DNA of 20,767 nucleotides from Nemertoderma westbladi (lineage: Eukaryota > Xenacoelomorpha > Nemertodermatida > Nemertodermatidae): assembly GCA_032718475.1 (NCBI GenBank), contig JAUCBJ010001050.1, positions 1 to 20,767 of the forward strand, written 5' to 3'. The position numbers were made by a program, and so were the translations under genes. The notes below the pieces were generated by a model. It was not told where the DNA came from. It ran no database searches and saw only the letters and a list, made by a program, of their open reading frames with translations. Shown piece after piece: positions 1 to 8,919 of this stretch (its first letter is position 1; every line of letters begins with the position of its first letter).

Positions 1-2
1 GT

Positions 3-260
3 ATTGCCCTTCGACGGGGGGTTCCATTGGCCAAAAGAGCTGGGAGGAAAATTCTTAAACAAGCAATACGAAAGGGGGTTCCCCAATTAAAAAAAACGGG
101 GAAGAAATTAATAAATCAGGCTTTAGCGCGTTCTAAACCGTCGACCAGGGAAGTAGCGAACAAAATTATGGAGGAAGTTTTAAATAGTGAACAGAAGCAG
201 TCAATAAACGGACAACGTAAAAAAAGGAAACGACGGATTTGTCGCGATATTTTTAGCTAG
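3..260 (+). CDS. Basic core-like protein of adintovirus/Maverick type, C-terminal part
   Basis: The frame is open from the window edge, so the start lies upstream; the apparent start at 27 is TTG and probably not real. The visible ~85 residues are very rich in Lys and Arg, with alternating basic and aliphatic residues in the first half and a basic cluster (RKKRKRR) near the C-terminus. No hydrophobic segment is seen. By position, directly upstream of a putative capsid gene and a protease gene, it matches the small basic DNA-condensing proteins of adenovirus-related elements (pVII/pX-like). That role is inferred from composition and context, not from a diagnostic domain. It ends in TAG, 12 bases before the next ATG and in the same frame. 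A generic nuclear basic protein is the alternative. Confidence 0.55.
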   Translation: MALRRGVPLAKRAGRKILKQAIRKGVPQLKKTGKKLINQALARSKPSTREVANKIMEEVLNSEQKQSINGQRKKRKRRICRDIFS

Positions 261-272
261 TTAATCGGCAAA

Positions 273-1526
273 ATGGAGGATTTTGTTAATGAGGAACTTA
301 ATCTATTTAGTAGTATCGATTCACAGGATGCGATAGAAGAATGTTTTGAGCATGACGTTTTCCCAATTACAACGCTTGGGGAGGGTACTTCAATAATTGA
401 TTTTTCAATTGAGAGGTCGGAAGATCATTATACTGTAGCCCAAGAAACAATTTTAGAATTAGTATATCGAGTTGTAACAACGGCGCGCCCAAACAATGCC
501 GCGATACATCAAACGCCGCTAAGTCTCGCAACACTCTTCTCTAATATTAGTGTTTTGATTAATGAGCGTGAAATAGAGAGTAATACCTCAAATTATGCAT
601 ATAAAGCGTTTTTGAATAGTGTATTATTGAATGATACTGTTACCAAATCAACAATATTAGCTGCCGCGGGTTACGGCGAGCAAGATGAAGCGGGTCTCCC
701 GGTGGAATTTGCAGCAGCGGAAGATTTACAAAGCAGACAATATCATGTTCAGGGTAGACTTTATATTGATCTTTTCAACCAAGTACGATTTTTACCTCCA
801 AAAACCAGTATAAAAATAAGGTTGACTAGGGCAGTTAATGAATTTAATCTAGTGTGCCCGGCTAATGTGGTTAGACCTCATATACTAATATCAAATGCTA
901 AACTGAAAATAAAACGAGCGAAACTAGATTCCCATTTACGTGAGCAACACGCTACTCAACTCAAAATCAGCGATTTCGTTTATCCTATTATTCAGAATGA
1001 AGTGACCTCGTTTACTATTGCTAATGGACAGCGTTCGATTGTTAGAGAAAATTTATTTACCAATAAGAACCTTCCCCGTTTTGTAGTTATTGCCCTCGTT
1101 CGCAATGACACCTATAATGGTAACTTATTAAGAAATTCGTTAATGTTTGAGCATTTCCATTGTAATTACCTACAGTTGACACTAGATGGCAAAGTTCTCG
1201 GAGGAATAACCTATAAGCCTAATTTTAATAGTGGAGAGTTTATCAATGAATATTGCGCCCTCCAAAATAATTTATTATCGATAACACGTGGTACGAGTAA
1301 TGGGATAACACCAAATCAGTTTCGAGATCGTTATCCTTTCTTTATCTGGAATCTTTCACCTAGTGGTCATCTGGATGATGATGAAAGACCAATGCATCGT
1401 TTTGGGAATGCGAGGCTTGAAATTTCATTTGGTCATGCATTAGGAGCTACAATAAATGTTATAATGTGGGCAGCATACGATAGAACGATAAATATTAGTG
1501 AAAGTGGGGCAGTATCAATATTCTAG
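273..1526 (+). CDS. F54H12.2-family protein, putative capsid protein of an adintovirus/Maverick-like element
   Basis: An intact frame of 417 residues, close to the usual length of the animal family annotated as 'uncharacterized protein F54H12.2-like'. Features I recognise are an acidic N-terminus, the block around residues 85-120 (SLATLFSNISVLINE followed by an aromatic NYAYKAF stretch), a LKIKRAKLD segment near residue 215, and the C-terminal half with NGNLLRNSLMFEHF and the closing beta-rich RLEISFGHAL/NVIMWAAYD region. There is no signal peptide or membrane segment. The family recurs next to adenain-type proteases in DNA-virus-like elements integrated in animal genomes, so a jelly-roll virion component is likely; that role is inference. 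The ATG at 273 is preceded by in-frame TAG at 258-260, which fixes the start. No stop or frameshift is seen, so the copy is young, active or conserved. Confidence 0.75.
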   Translation: MEDFVNEELNLFSSIDSQDAIEECFEHDVFPITTLGEGTSIIDFSIERSEDHYTVAQETILELVYRVVTTARPNNAAIHQTPLSLATLFSNISVLINEREIESNTSNYAYKAFLNSVLLNDTVTKSTILAAAGYGEQDEAGLPVEFAAAEDLQSRQYHVQGRLYIDLFNQVRFLPPKTSIKIRLTRAVNEFNLVCPANVVRPHILISNAKLKIKRAKLDSHLREQHATQLKISDFVYPIIQNEVTSFTIANGQRSIVRENLFTNKNLPRFVVIALVRNDTYNGNLLRNSLMFEHFHCNYLQLTLDGKVLGGITYKPNFNSGEFINEYCALQNNLLSITRGTSNGITPNQFRDRYPFFIWNLSPSGHLDDDERPMHRFGNARLEISFGHALGATINVIMWAAYDRTINISESGAVSIF

Positions 1527-1574
1527 AATAATTTGAAAGAGTGAAGCAAACAAGTGTAAATCAATTTCTAGAAA

Positions 1575-1994
1575 ATGTTAAACTCTAACGATTTAAACAA
1601 TTTCCCCTTAGGGGAACATTATCAGGGGTCTTTTCCTATAAATCGCCTACCCAATAAGCAGAATAAAAAAATGAGTTTCATATCAAATACTCAAGCGGCT
1701 CATTTACCCGGGATGCATTGGGTTGCAATTTTCGTAGACTGTGACCGTGGTGAATATTTTGATTCATTCGCGCGATATCCACCCCCGCAAATCGAGGACT
1801 GGTTGCTACGTAATACTAAAAAGTGGTTTAGAACGAGGCAGATTGTTCAACACCCGCTGCGAACTAGTTGTGGGGGTTATTGTTTATTTTATTTATATGA
1901 AAGAGGAAAAACTTCTACTCCATTAAATTTTTTTGGGGAAGATTTAAATAAAAATGAGAGACTGCTCGCCTGCTGGTTGAAGGAAAAAATCTAA
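1575..1994 (+). CDS. Adenain-like cysteine protease (C5-type)
   Basis: Predicted maturation protease of a virus-like element that cleaves capsid or core precursors. In the 139 residues the catalytic layout of adenain is clear: His48 in GMHW, Asp63 in EYFDSF at the acidic third position, Gln92 as the oxyanion residue in IVQHP, and Cys99 in TSCGGYC. The Gln-to-Cys spacing of seven matches adenovirus protease. The start is well fixed: an in-frame TAG at 1569-1571 lies one codon before the ATG. It is shorter than adenovirus protease (about 200 residues), mainly at the C-terminus after the nucleophile. It lies 48 bases after the capsid-like gene, on the same strand and frame. All recognisable catalytic residues are present, so the enzyme looks functional. 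Host ULP1/SENP proteases share the fold but have larger domains. Confidence 0.88.
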   Translation: MLNSNDLNNFPLGEHYQGSFPINRLPNKQNKKMSFISNTQAAHLPGMHWVAIFVDCDRGEYFDSFARYPPPQIEDWLLRNTKKWFRTRQIVQHPLRTSCGGYCLFYLYERGKTSTPLNFFGEDLNKNERLLACWLKEKI

Positions 1995-2164
1995 ACTTTA
2001 ATTTTTATAAATTATATTAAATTATGTGTTACTTGTTAAGTGTTTTATGTTCATTATTGAGTGTGTTATATATCATAAATGTTATAATGTATTATCATAG
2101 AGAAAAAAATGAAAAATAACCGGTTAAACATCTTATATTTTTTAAACAATATGGGGAAACAAGA

Positions 2165-2262
2165 ATAAATAATTTACCAACAACATCAATATTAAATAAT
2201 ATAACAACAACGGATAAATAATTTACCATCAACATTAACAATAAATAATATAAGAACATCAA
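2165..2262 (+). repeat. Two-copy ~49-bp AT-rich tandem repeat
   Basis: ATAAATAATTTACCA occurs at 2165-2179 and again at 2214-2228. The following ATCAAYATT...AAATAATATAA...AACA pattern is also repeated, giving two diverged units of about 49 bp. It lies in the AT-rich, gene-free stretch after the protease gene (1995-2340), where nothing else was recognised. Confidence 0.6.
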
Positions 2263-2339
2263 CAATAACAAAAGATATAGTCAGAACAGTTTTTATTAAA
2301 TAGAGACTGTTTATATTAATAGGGTTGCTGGTCTCCGCG

Positions 2340-2790
2340 AGTAACGCTTGGTTTAACCCTTTTTCAGGAGAAAGATGCCTTCTCTGAGAGAACGTTTTAG
2401 TAAATAGGTCTGGTGCAAAAGAAAGGGATTAGTAGAGAGGATTGCGTGTTTAGAGGCGCTTCATTGTTATGATACCGGCTGCCTGGATATAGGAAAGGGA
2501 CAAAGCGACGTCGGCTATAGTGGGAACAATGGAGGGCCGCTAGAGCATTAGCCTTGGGCGACATAGGGATTTGCTGTAGTCAAGGCCGCCTGGCGCCATT
2601 GAATAATGAAGACAAAGGGGCTGCTAACAGATGGGACCGCTCATTTATATTTGCCTTGGGGGTATACGTGTAGATTCACTGCCTGTTGTATCTAGTTAAT
2701 GAATAATGAGGACAGAGGAGGGGCCCCCGCCGATGAACGCAGTTGATAGTTGCCAGTAGGGAGCCGTATACCATAGCCATTATAAAGTTA
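2340..2790. repeat. Island of normal GC content with diverged ~100-bp repeats
   Basis: This stretch is much less AT-rich than either flank but has no long open frame. Similar words recur about 100 bases apart: GCCTTGGG at 2551 and 2653, GAATAATGA at 2601 and 2701, and GACAAAG/GACAGAG at 2499, 2611 and 2711. This suggests two to three diverged tandem units. It may be a non-coding part of the virus-like element or an unrelated old repeat; no function can be assigned. Confidence 0.45.
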
Positions 2791-2990
2791 AAAATAGATA
2801 TTATGTCATAGTGATCTCATTGGTAATATAAAAACTAATTAATCTAAAAATAGAAATCAATGTATAAAGTAAAAGTAATATATACAATTAATTAATTTAA
2901 AATAAAGTACAAATGAATAAATAGAAGTACAAATAAAATACAAATAATTAATTAAAATTAAATATAAATAAATAGGTATTAATGAATAAA
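2791..2990. other. AT-rich low-complexity stretch
   Basis: Almost only A and T, with repeated AATTAATT, AAATAAATA and ATAGAAGTACAAAT words. No gene or RNA signal is seen. It separates the GC island from the TGACACC-rich block. Confidence 0.6.
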
Positions 2991-2998
2991 AGAGCTGC

Positions 2999-3324
2999 GG
3001 TGTCACTTATGACACCCTCTTCCCCCTTCTCTGCGACAGTTGGACATCACTGATGACCCATTGTGTGTCAGGGCGCTAATCAGTCTGATTAATTAGGATA
3101 ATCAATTAAACCCTAATTAGGAGTCATATGACACCTGTTAGGGTTTAATTATACTAATTAATTGATGACACCTGTCAATTAGGGTCTAATTAGCCTAATT
3201 GGGAGGTGTCACCCAGACAGTCTGGCGCCAATGACACCCAATGACACCCATAGGGTGATAATTGGGTGTCATATGACACCCAATGGGTGTCAGTTAGGTC
3301 CAACTGTCACAGAGAGGAGGAAGA
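2999..3324. repeat. Inverted-repeat block with dense TGACACC/GGTGTCA motifs
   Basis: Ten exact copies of TGACACC or its complement GGTGTCA occur in 300 bases, starting at 2999, 3010, 3129, 3166, 3205, 3232, 3242, 3265, 3274 and 3286. The block is bounded by an imperfect inverted repeat of about 26 bp, at 3018-3044 and 3299-3324 (pyrimidine-rich TCTTCC..., then GACAGTTGGA). Inside, CCTAATTAGGGTTTAATT-like words appear in both orientations, and a 10-bp unit (AATGACACCC) is directly repeated at 3230. It could be a foldback/MITE element or the terminal region of the virus-like element to the left; the sequence does not decide. Confidence 0.7.
3261..3284. repeat. Perfect 24-bp palindrome
   Basis: A perfect inverted repeat without spacer, centred on CATATG. 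Its core is GGTGTCATATGACACC, extended by ATTG/CAAT on each side. It combines two of the motif copies of the surrounding block and could extrude as a cruciform or bind a symmetric dimer. Confidence 0.85.
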
Positions 3325-3444
3325 CCCTACTACTATTATAGTTTATTATTTTTTGCTTATATTTTTGCTAATATTTGCTTTTTTATGCTTTTTTGCTAAT
3401 ATTTGCCTTTGCTAATATTGATAACTTTGGACACTCCTTGCAAC

Positions 3445-4470
3445 TTAGGCAATGGTAGCGGTCTTCGCATGATTGTTTGCAGTATTTGCATAAGCAGTCC
3501 TCGCATAACCTGTGGAAAGATTTATGATTGGTGCAAAGCAAGAAGTGAAAACCGTGTGAAGTTGTGCGGGTAATAACGTGTCTATTGGTCTGATTTGCCC
3601 GTTTCCAGCTGTTTGATGTGAAGCATATGAATATGATTCGTTGGCAAAGTATAGTTCTCGTTCCTCTCGGTAAACACGATATGCAGCCACTGCATCATTG
3701 TTAAATATTACAGGAAATCGCTGTAAAATTGATTCTGTAAATGTTTCTTGTTGAACAAGTTTTAAAACCATAGTCGATGATGTTGATTTGTGTACTGAGA
3801 GCTTTTGTTTTATAAAAGCAGTTTTTATCTTGTCGATTTCATGAAGATGAGCTGTAGTCAAATATTTCCCGATTGCAGCGAAAGAGTACATATGTTACCA
3901 TTGGGTCGATTTTAGAGTTAAAGATTTTGATACCAGTTTCTATGGAGAGTAGGGGGAGATGTCTAAGAGATCCGATTATGCCTTTTGCCTTTTGTTTCTT
4001 AGTTGAAATACGGTTTGTGAACATGAGCGAGTGTTGTAGAATAGCACCGAGGTATTCATAGCTGTTAGTAAAGTTGACTGGTTGGGAATCGTATGTAAAT
4101 TTATCAGTTTCACGGAGGGCACGGATATATGGAAACAAATTTGCCATGATCGTCAGCGAGTAGATAAGGGTCTGTTTGAGTGCAGATGTTCGGTAGGTCG
4201 TTCGATTCTACTAGAATAGCAATGTTGCTAGAATATTTCCTTGCGGAGTTCCGCTGTCAACATCTTTAATTTTTGACTCTGCATCCCCAACTTTAACTGA
4301 TTGAGTTCTATCTGATAGATAGCTACGTATTATTTCTCATAGTTTCCCCCCGAATTCCTAATTTTCATAACTTTTGTAACGCTGAACTATGAGATATAGA
4401 ATCAAAAGCTTTTTGAAAGTTTTAAAGTCTAGATAAATTATTTCTATTGTGGAATTGTGGCGACTGCGTG
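3445..4470 (-). pseudogene. Non-LTR retrotransposon reverse transcriptase, decayed copy A
   Basis: Read on the minus strand, RT motifs appear in order but in different frames. First is LDF near 4430 followed after a frame change by AFDSISHSS (motif A). Next come IIRSYLSDRTQSVKVG and SGTPQGNIL near 4220-4260 (motif B). Then ADD at complement 4149-4157 (motif C), and SYEYLGAILQHSLMF with the thumb region (4147-3839). After another frameshift near 3880 comes a C-terminal segment (HLHEIDKIKTAFIKQKL) to 3445. Endonuclease and N-terminal RT are not seen, so the copy is 5' truncated. Stops and at least three frameshifts make it non-functional. Confidence 0.8.
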
Positions 4471-5045
4471 AGGTAAAATAATATAATAAAATAATAAACT
4501 TATTTTATTCTTTAAAACTCCGTTTGTACATAGAATATATAACGCACAGAGTCAGCAAAACAAACAACTACAACAACAACAACAACAACTATTGTTTATG
4601 CATTATTATATAGAACAAATAAAAATAAAATACGGTACCCCAACCTAGGATATCTCAGACTACCAGTTGTTGATATATCAGGCTAATTTGTTTTCAATTC
4701 GATGTTACTTCCTCAAGGTTGTATTGCTTCCTATATAAATTATTATGAATATTAGTTATGAATTGTTTGTATTGATGCGTTTACCTTATGTCGGTAAAGA
4801 GTTCCACATTGTTATATCCCAATGTTATAATGTAATATCCCACACATTCGTATTCCAGAATCCATGATGCTGTTAAACCTATGTATATCTGTTATACTTG
4901 TTTTCGGAATTTTGATGCAATATGTACGTTTGTTAAATATGTTTTTGTTATTGGTTATGATTTTGAGAAAAGGTAATTGTAGTATTTTTTAGGGGATTAA
5001 CAAAAATTATAAACGTATTGGTAATAAAATTAGAAAAAGTAATAT
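4471..5045. other. Gene-free AT-rich spacer with (CAA)n microsatellite
   Basis: Between the two RT pseudogenes no open frame or RT motif was recognised. It contains an A/T-rich start and a short ACAACAACAACAACAACAAC microsatellite near 4569-4590. The rest is AT-rich without recognisable structure. Confidence 0.5.
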
Positions 5046-5049
5046 TCTC

Positions 5050-6755
5050 GCTGTGATTGTAAATCAAGGTAGTTTTGCAGCAGTTCGAAGTTCCGTACCA
5101 GTCCAGCCTGTCCTTAAGTTTCTTGCTGTATACAATCCGTACTCCATGGTTTTGTATTTTGTCTAGTTCTAGTCCGTAAAGTAGATTTTTGTAACCATGT
5201 TGTGTTGAGTGTAGGGGTGCAAGAAGCTCACAGTAGTAGTTGTGGTTAGGTAAGACGAGGGCCTTGTATAAGTTGAGCTTTGTTTTTAGTGGTAGTTGTC
5301 CCTTTATTTGTCATATTATAGAAACTGAGTGTGTGATTTCTTCAGAAATTTTTTTAATCTGTAGTTTCCAATCAAACTTATTGTTGATATAAGTTCCTAA
5401 GTATTTAATGTGTTGTTGTTGTGTAATAGGAGTTGATACTGGGTCTAGAACGATTTTAATTTCGTAAATTGCTGTGGTACGTGTAGTTGGTGATAATAAG
5501 AGGAATTCCGTTTTGTCTGGGTTAAGTTTCAGTTTAAGTGAGGCAAATTTATCTTGAATGTTAAAAATACGTTTGCTAAGTGTTTCTATTATGGCTGTTG
5601 TTGGATTAGGTTCTGAAACAAATATTAATGTGCCATCCGCATACAGTACAATGTCTAGTTTTTGCGTAAGGGATATCTTGTTTACGTATATTAGGAACAT
5701 CAGTGGTCCTGAGAGAGTCCCTTGCGCAACCCTCTTGTCAGTGTGTCCCATTCTGAATATGTCCCATTAACCTTAACTCTCGGCGTTCGAACTATAGAGT
5801 AACTAGCTAATAGTCGAACGGCTGTAGAATGAAATCCAAACTCTTGTAATTTTGTTATCATTATATTATGGTCCAGGGAGTTAAAAGCCTTAAGCCCCGT
5901 TCACATCCAACGGTGCGTGAGCGGCCTGGCGTGAGTAGTCTGGCGGTATTGAAGCGGTAAGACAGCGGTACACTACCCGGAGCCCGTTCACACCCAACGG
6001 TACCATTGTGGTAACTGATGTCTATCTGTGGACTGTGAATTCAACAGGAAATTACATTAATTGTTTTAACATTGTTTAAATGGGCTGCGGTAAACCGCGC
6101 GGTTTAGCGCACAATTACCTGTTGGGTCGTTCACAGTCAGCGGTGTACCGTTCCGTTGGATGGAGCGGGCCTTTAGGCAGGTCAATGGAGGCTACTTTTT
6201 GGTCTAATTCAGCGCGCCATTTCTCTGTAGCATATATAATAGCATCACGAGTGGAATATGATTTGCAAAAGCCAAATTGCTTTATATTTAGTATTTTATT
6301 TTTATTTAGATATTTTAACATTTGGACATATAAAATTTTTTCGAATATTTTAGAGATCGTGGAGGTGACTGAAATTGGTCTATGATTTTCCGGGTCGTCC
6401 TTTTGCCCCTTTTTGAAAACTGGTGTCACGTCTGCCATCTTAAGTCTCCATGGAAAGTCGGATTTAGTAATACATTGATTAATAATATAAGTTAATGGTA
6501 AAACTATTTTATCGCCGAGTAATTTTATGATATTTGGGGGAATTTTAGATGGGCCTGAAGATTTGTTTATTTTGATTTTTTTATATTATTCCGGCTATTT
6601 CAAATTCGTTGGTATTTTCAAAACTAAAATTAACATATTTGTATTGGATATATTTGTTGTTTTATGTTGCTTGGATACCTGATTATTCAATTTCCCCATG
6701 TCTATGTAGGTTTTGTTGAATAGATTCGCGATTGAATTGGGTCTGATATCGTTTG
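5050..6755 (-). pseudogene. Non-LTR retrotransposon reverse transcriptase, decayed copy B, split by a small element
   Basis: On the minus strand from 6755: IANLFNKTYIDMG, then KSSGPSKIPPNIIKLLG, WRLKMADVTPVFKKG, NHRPISVTSTISKIFEK and QFGFCKSYST (RT motifs 0 to 2). A 274-bp insertion at 5895-6168 interrupts the frame at IDLPK/KAFNSLDH. Then come RTPRVKVNG, a frameshift, AQGTLSGPLMFLIY, LYADGT, and after an in-frame TGA at 5311-5313 the tail LPLKTKLNLYKALVLP. Motif A has Asn where Asp is expected (codon at 5880-5882) and motif C reads YADG instead of YADD (complement 5632-5643), so two catalytic aspartates are lost. A further frameshift lies in the T7 run at about 6577. Confidence 0.88.
5895..6168. 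mobile_element. 274-bp MITE-like insertion in RT copy B (hAT-like by 8-bp duplication)
   Basis: It sits exactly where the RT frame is broken. The flanks are GCCTTAAG (5887-5894) and GCCTTTAG (6169-6176), an 8-bp duplication with one mismatch. The ends are imperfect inverted repeats sharing CATCCAACGG (left CCCCGTTCACATCCAACGG, right complement CCGCTCCATCCAACGG). A second copy of the terminal word CCCGTTCACACCCAACGG lies inside at 5983, and GTTGGGTCGTTCACAGTCAG at 6121 mirrors it, so the element may be nested or have duplicated ends. It has no coding capacity. The class is inferred from duplication length only. Confidence 0.65.
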
Positions 6756-6786
6756 TTTATTTCTATTATTAAATAGACTTTGAACT

Positions 6787-7034
6787 TATTAGAAAACAAT
6801 TTATAACTGTGTCTCAAACAACCTTTTAATCGAAACATAAAATCGCTTTTCAAACTAGAAATAATATATCGTACAGTAAGTTACATTAACAGCTGATAGT
6901 CCATTTGAGTTTAGAAGACAAACAAACGCCCATCACCAATATACATAGAGATATTACAAAACAGAACAATATTAGATTTGTGCAATACAGTTTGGCAGAG
7001 TACTTGACGAACCAATAATAAAATATTTCCAACA
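6787..7034 (-). repeat. Copia 3' LTR
   Basis: 248 bp. On the minus strand it begins TGTTGGAAATATTTT and ends TTTTCTAATA, so its ends are TG...TA rather than TG...CA. It differs from the other LTR at one G/A near 6811 and one C/A near 7012. Target duplication GAACT is directly outside. Confidence 0.96.
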
Positions 7035-7045
7035 CTTCCCCTCGT
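7035..7045 (-). promoter_or_regulatory. Polypurine tract of copia element
   Basis: On the minus strand GACGAGGGGAAG lies directly against the 3' LTR, the expected place of the plus-strand primer. Confidence 0.8.
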
Positions 7046-7082
7046 CAAGTACGTCAGTTTATCTTGAGATCTGAGATGAAAT

Positions 7083-8831
7083 TTAACCCATCATTTTTGT
7101 TCTGAATTTTAAGAATTTTTCTTTGAATAGTGGTTTGGTCATAATGTCTGCGATCATATGTTCAGTTGGGCAATGTTTTAGAACAACAATCTTCTTATTA
7201 ACCATGTCTCGAATGTAATGATATTTAATTTCTATATGCTTAGTTCTTCCATGAAAACGTGGATTTTCCGATAACGCAATACACCCATTGTTATCCTCGA
7301 ATAACGTAGTGCTCCCATTTTGGTCAATGCCTAAATCCCCCAATAAAGTTCTTAACCACACTAACTCCCTGGTGGCGACACTAGCAGCAATATACTCTGC
7401 CTCCGTTGTACTCTGAGCCACAAGTGTTTGTTTTTTACACGCCCATGAAATAAGTGAATCGTTCACAAAGAACAAATATCCAGATGTAGATTTTCTATCA
7501 TAGTTTCTTCCCCAATCAGCATCTACATATCCAACTAATTGAACACGGTTGTTAGATTGATCAGCAACATATTCAATGCCGACATCCATCGTTCCTTTAA
7601 TGTATCTGAATATTCTCTTCACCGCTTTCCAGTGTTCCTCGCCTGGATTAGAACTGAATTGATTAACATTACTTAGTGCTGCAGCCAAGTCCGGTCTTGT
7701 AGCACAAACAGCATATGTCAGCCCTCCAATAGCTAATTGATAACTCTTCTGATTAACTGACTCCCCTTCATTAAGTGACAAATTTGAATTGGCATCAAAC
7801 GGTGTTGAGACAGTATTACAGTCTTGCATTCCAAACTTATTTAAGAGATCTTCAAGATATGCTTGCTGATTTAATTTTAATTTTCGATTATCGCGATCTC
7901 TTTCTATCTTGATTCCCAAGCAGTAACGTACTTCACCTAAATCTTTTGTATTAAATCGCTCTGAAATTGCTAATTTTTCTTCCTTCAACATAATCATGGA
8001 ATTGGAGCAAAGCAGTAAGTCATCTACATATAAAGCCAATATTAGAAAGTTATTACCTTCTCGTTTTATATAAATACATGGATCTGCATGCGATTGCATG
8101 TAGCCATTATCAACCAGATTGTCATGCATTGCTTTATTCCAACAACGAGATGCCTGCTTTAAGCCATATATGCTTTTCTCTAATTTACACACTAAATGTT
8201 CATCTCCTTTGAGAATAAAATGTTCAGGTTGTCTCATGTAAATTTCTTCCTCTAAAACTCCATTGAGAAATGCCGTTTCAACATCCATATGATGAACTTC
8301 CAAGTCAAGTTCATTGGCTAAAGATAGAATAGTACGAACAGATGTGTAACGAACAACAGGAGCAAAAGTTTCTTGGTAGTCAATATTGGGTAATTGTGAG
8401 TAGCCCTGAGCAACAAGACGAGCTTTATATCGTTCAATTTGACCATCACAACCTGTTTTCTCTTTAAAAACCCATTTACAACCCACAGCATTTCTTCCTT
8501 CTGGCAATTCAACTAATTTCCACGTGTCATTCTTTATCAACGAGTTATATTCCGTTTCAAGAGCCAATTTCCACTTTTCACTGTTCACACTATTGAGTAC
8601 TTCATTTACTGTCTTTGGCGTTTCTCCTGACACATAGAAAACCATATTCTCGAGATTTTCACTTTCTATCCAATCCCCATATCTATCTGGTTGTCTTTTT
8701 ATGCGGGTAGATTTTCTAATAGTCGATTCAGCCGATTCATCATCATGGACTTTGTCATTTATGGTTGTCCCCTTAGCTACAATAGGTTCACTCTTAATGA
8801 TATTTTCCACATCATTATCCACATTGATCAC
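7083..8831 (-). CDS. pol: Copia pol, C-terminal part: reverse transcriptase and RNase H
   Basis: 582 residues, uninterrupted. RVT_2-type reverse transcriptase: WKLALETEYNSL, RLVAQGYSQ, motif A with Asp183 (HHMDVETAFLNG), and the catalytic YVDD at 268-271. RNase H follows with Asp437 (GYVDADW), Glu477 (STTEAEY) and Asp513 (EDNNG). The Met at 8831 is not a natural start: the frame is open upstream to a TAG near 8892. Beyond it the expected pol continuation (DIKFNE, another frame) can be read to about 8908, where the insertion begins. This is therefore the 3' part of a pol gene whose integrase lies beyond the insertion. All catalytic residues are present. Confidence 0.95.
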   Translation of the reverse strand: MINVDNDVENIIKSEPIVAKGTTINDKVHDDESAESTIRKSTRIKRQPDRYGDWIESENLENMVFYVSGETPKTVNEVLNSVNSEKWKLALETEYNSLIKNDTWKLVELPEGRNAVGCKWVFKEKTGCDGQIERYKARLVAQGYSQLPNIDYQETFAPVVRYTSVRTILSLANELDLEVHHMDVETAFLNGVLEEEIYMRQPEHFILKGDEHLVCKLEKSIYGLKQASRCWNKAMHDNLVDNGYMQSHADPCIYIKREGNNFLILALYVDDLLLCSNSMIMLKEEKLAISERFNTKDLGEVRYCLGIKIERDRDNRKLKLNQQAYLEDLLNKFGMQDCNTVSTPFDANSNLSLNEGESVNQKSYQLAIGGLTYAVCATRPDLAAALSNVNQFSSNPGEEHWKAVKRIFRYIKGTMDVGIEYVADQSNNRVQLVGYVDADWGRNYDRKSTSGYLFFVNDSLISWACKKQTLVAQSTTEAEYIAASVATRELVWLRTLLGDLGIDQNGSTTLFEDNNGCIALSENPRFHGRTKHIEIKYHYIRDMVNKKIVVLKHCPTEHMIADIMTKPLFKEKFLKFRTKMMG

Positions 8832-8919
8832 TTCATCACACTCATTGATAATGTCACTTGTACTATGACTAGACTAATACGTCCATCGAAACTTAATTCA
8901 TTAAACTTAATATCAATAC

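Noticed and set aside
27-29. TTG at 27 as the start of the basic protein
   Set aside because: The frame is open to the window edge and continues with the same basic pattern upstream, so the gene is truncated rather than starting here.
2999-3324. CRISPR array in the TGACACC block
   Set aside because: Motifs are 7 bp, in both orientations and irregularly spaced, in an animal genome.
5889-5893. piggyBac-type TTAA target duplication for the element at 5895
   Set aside because: TTAA is present only on the left; the right side reads TTTA, while an 8-bp duplication with one mismatch fits both sides better.
6080-6385. 101-codon plus-strand frame
   Set aside because: It runs antisense through the small element and RT copy B; no family signal.
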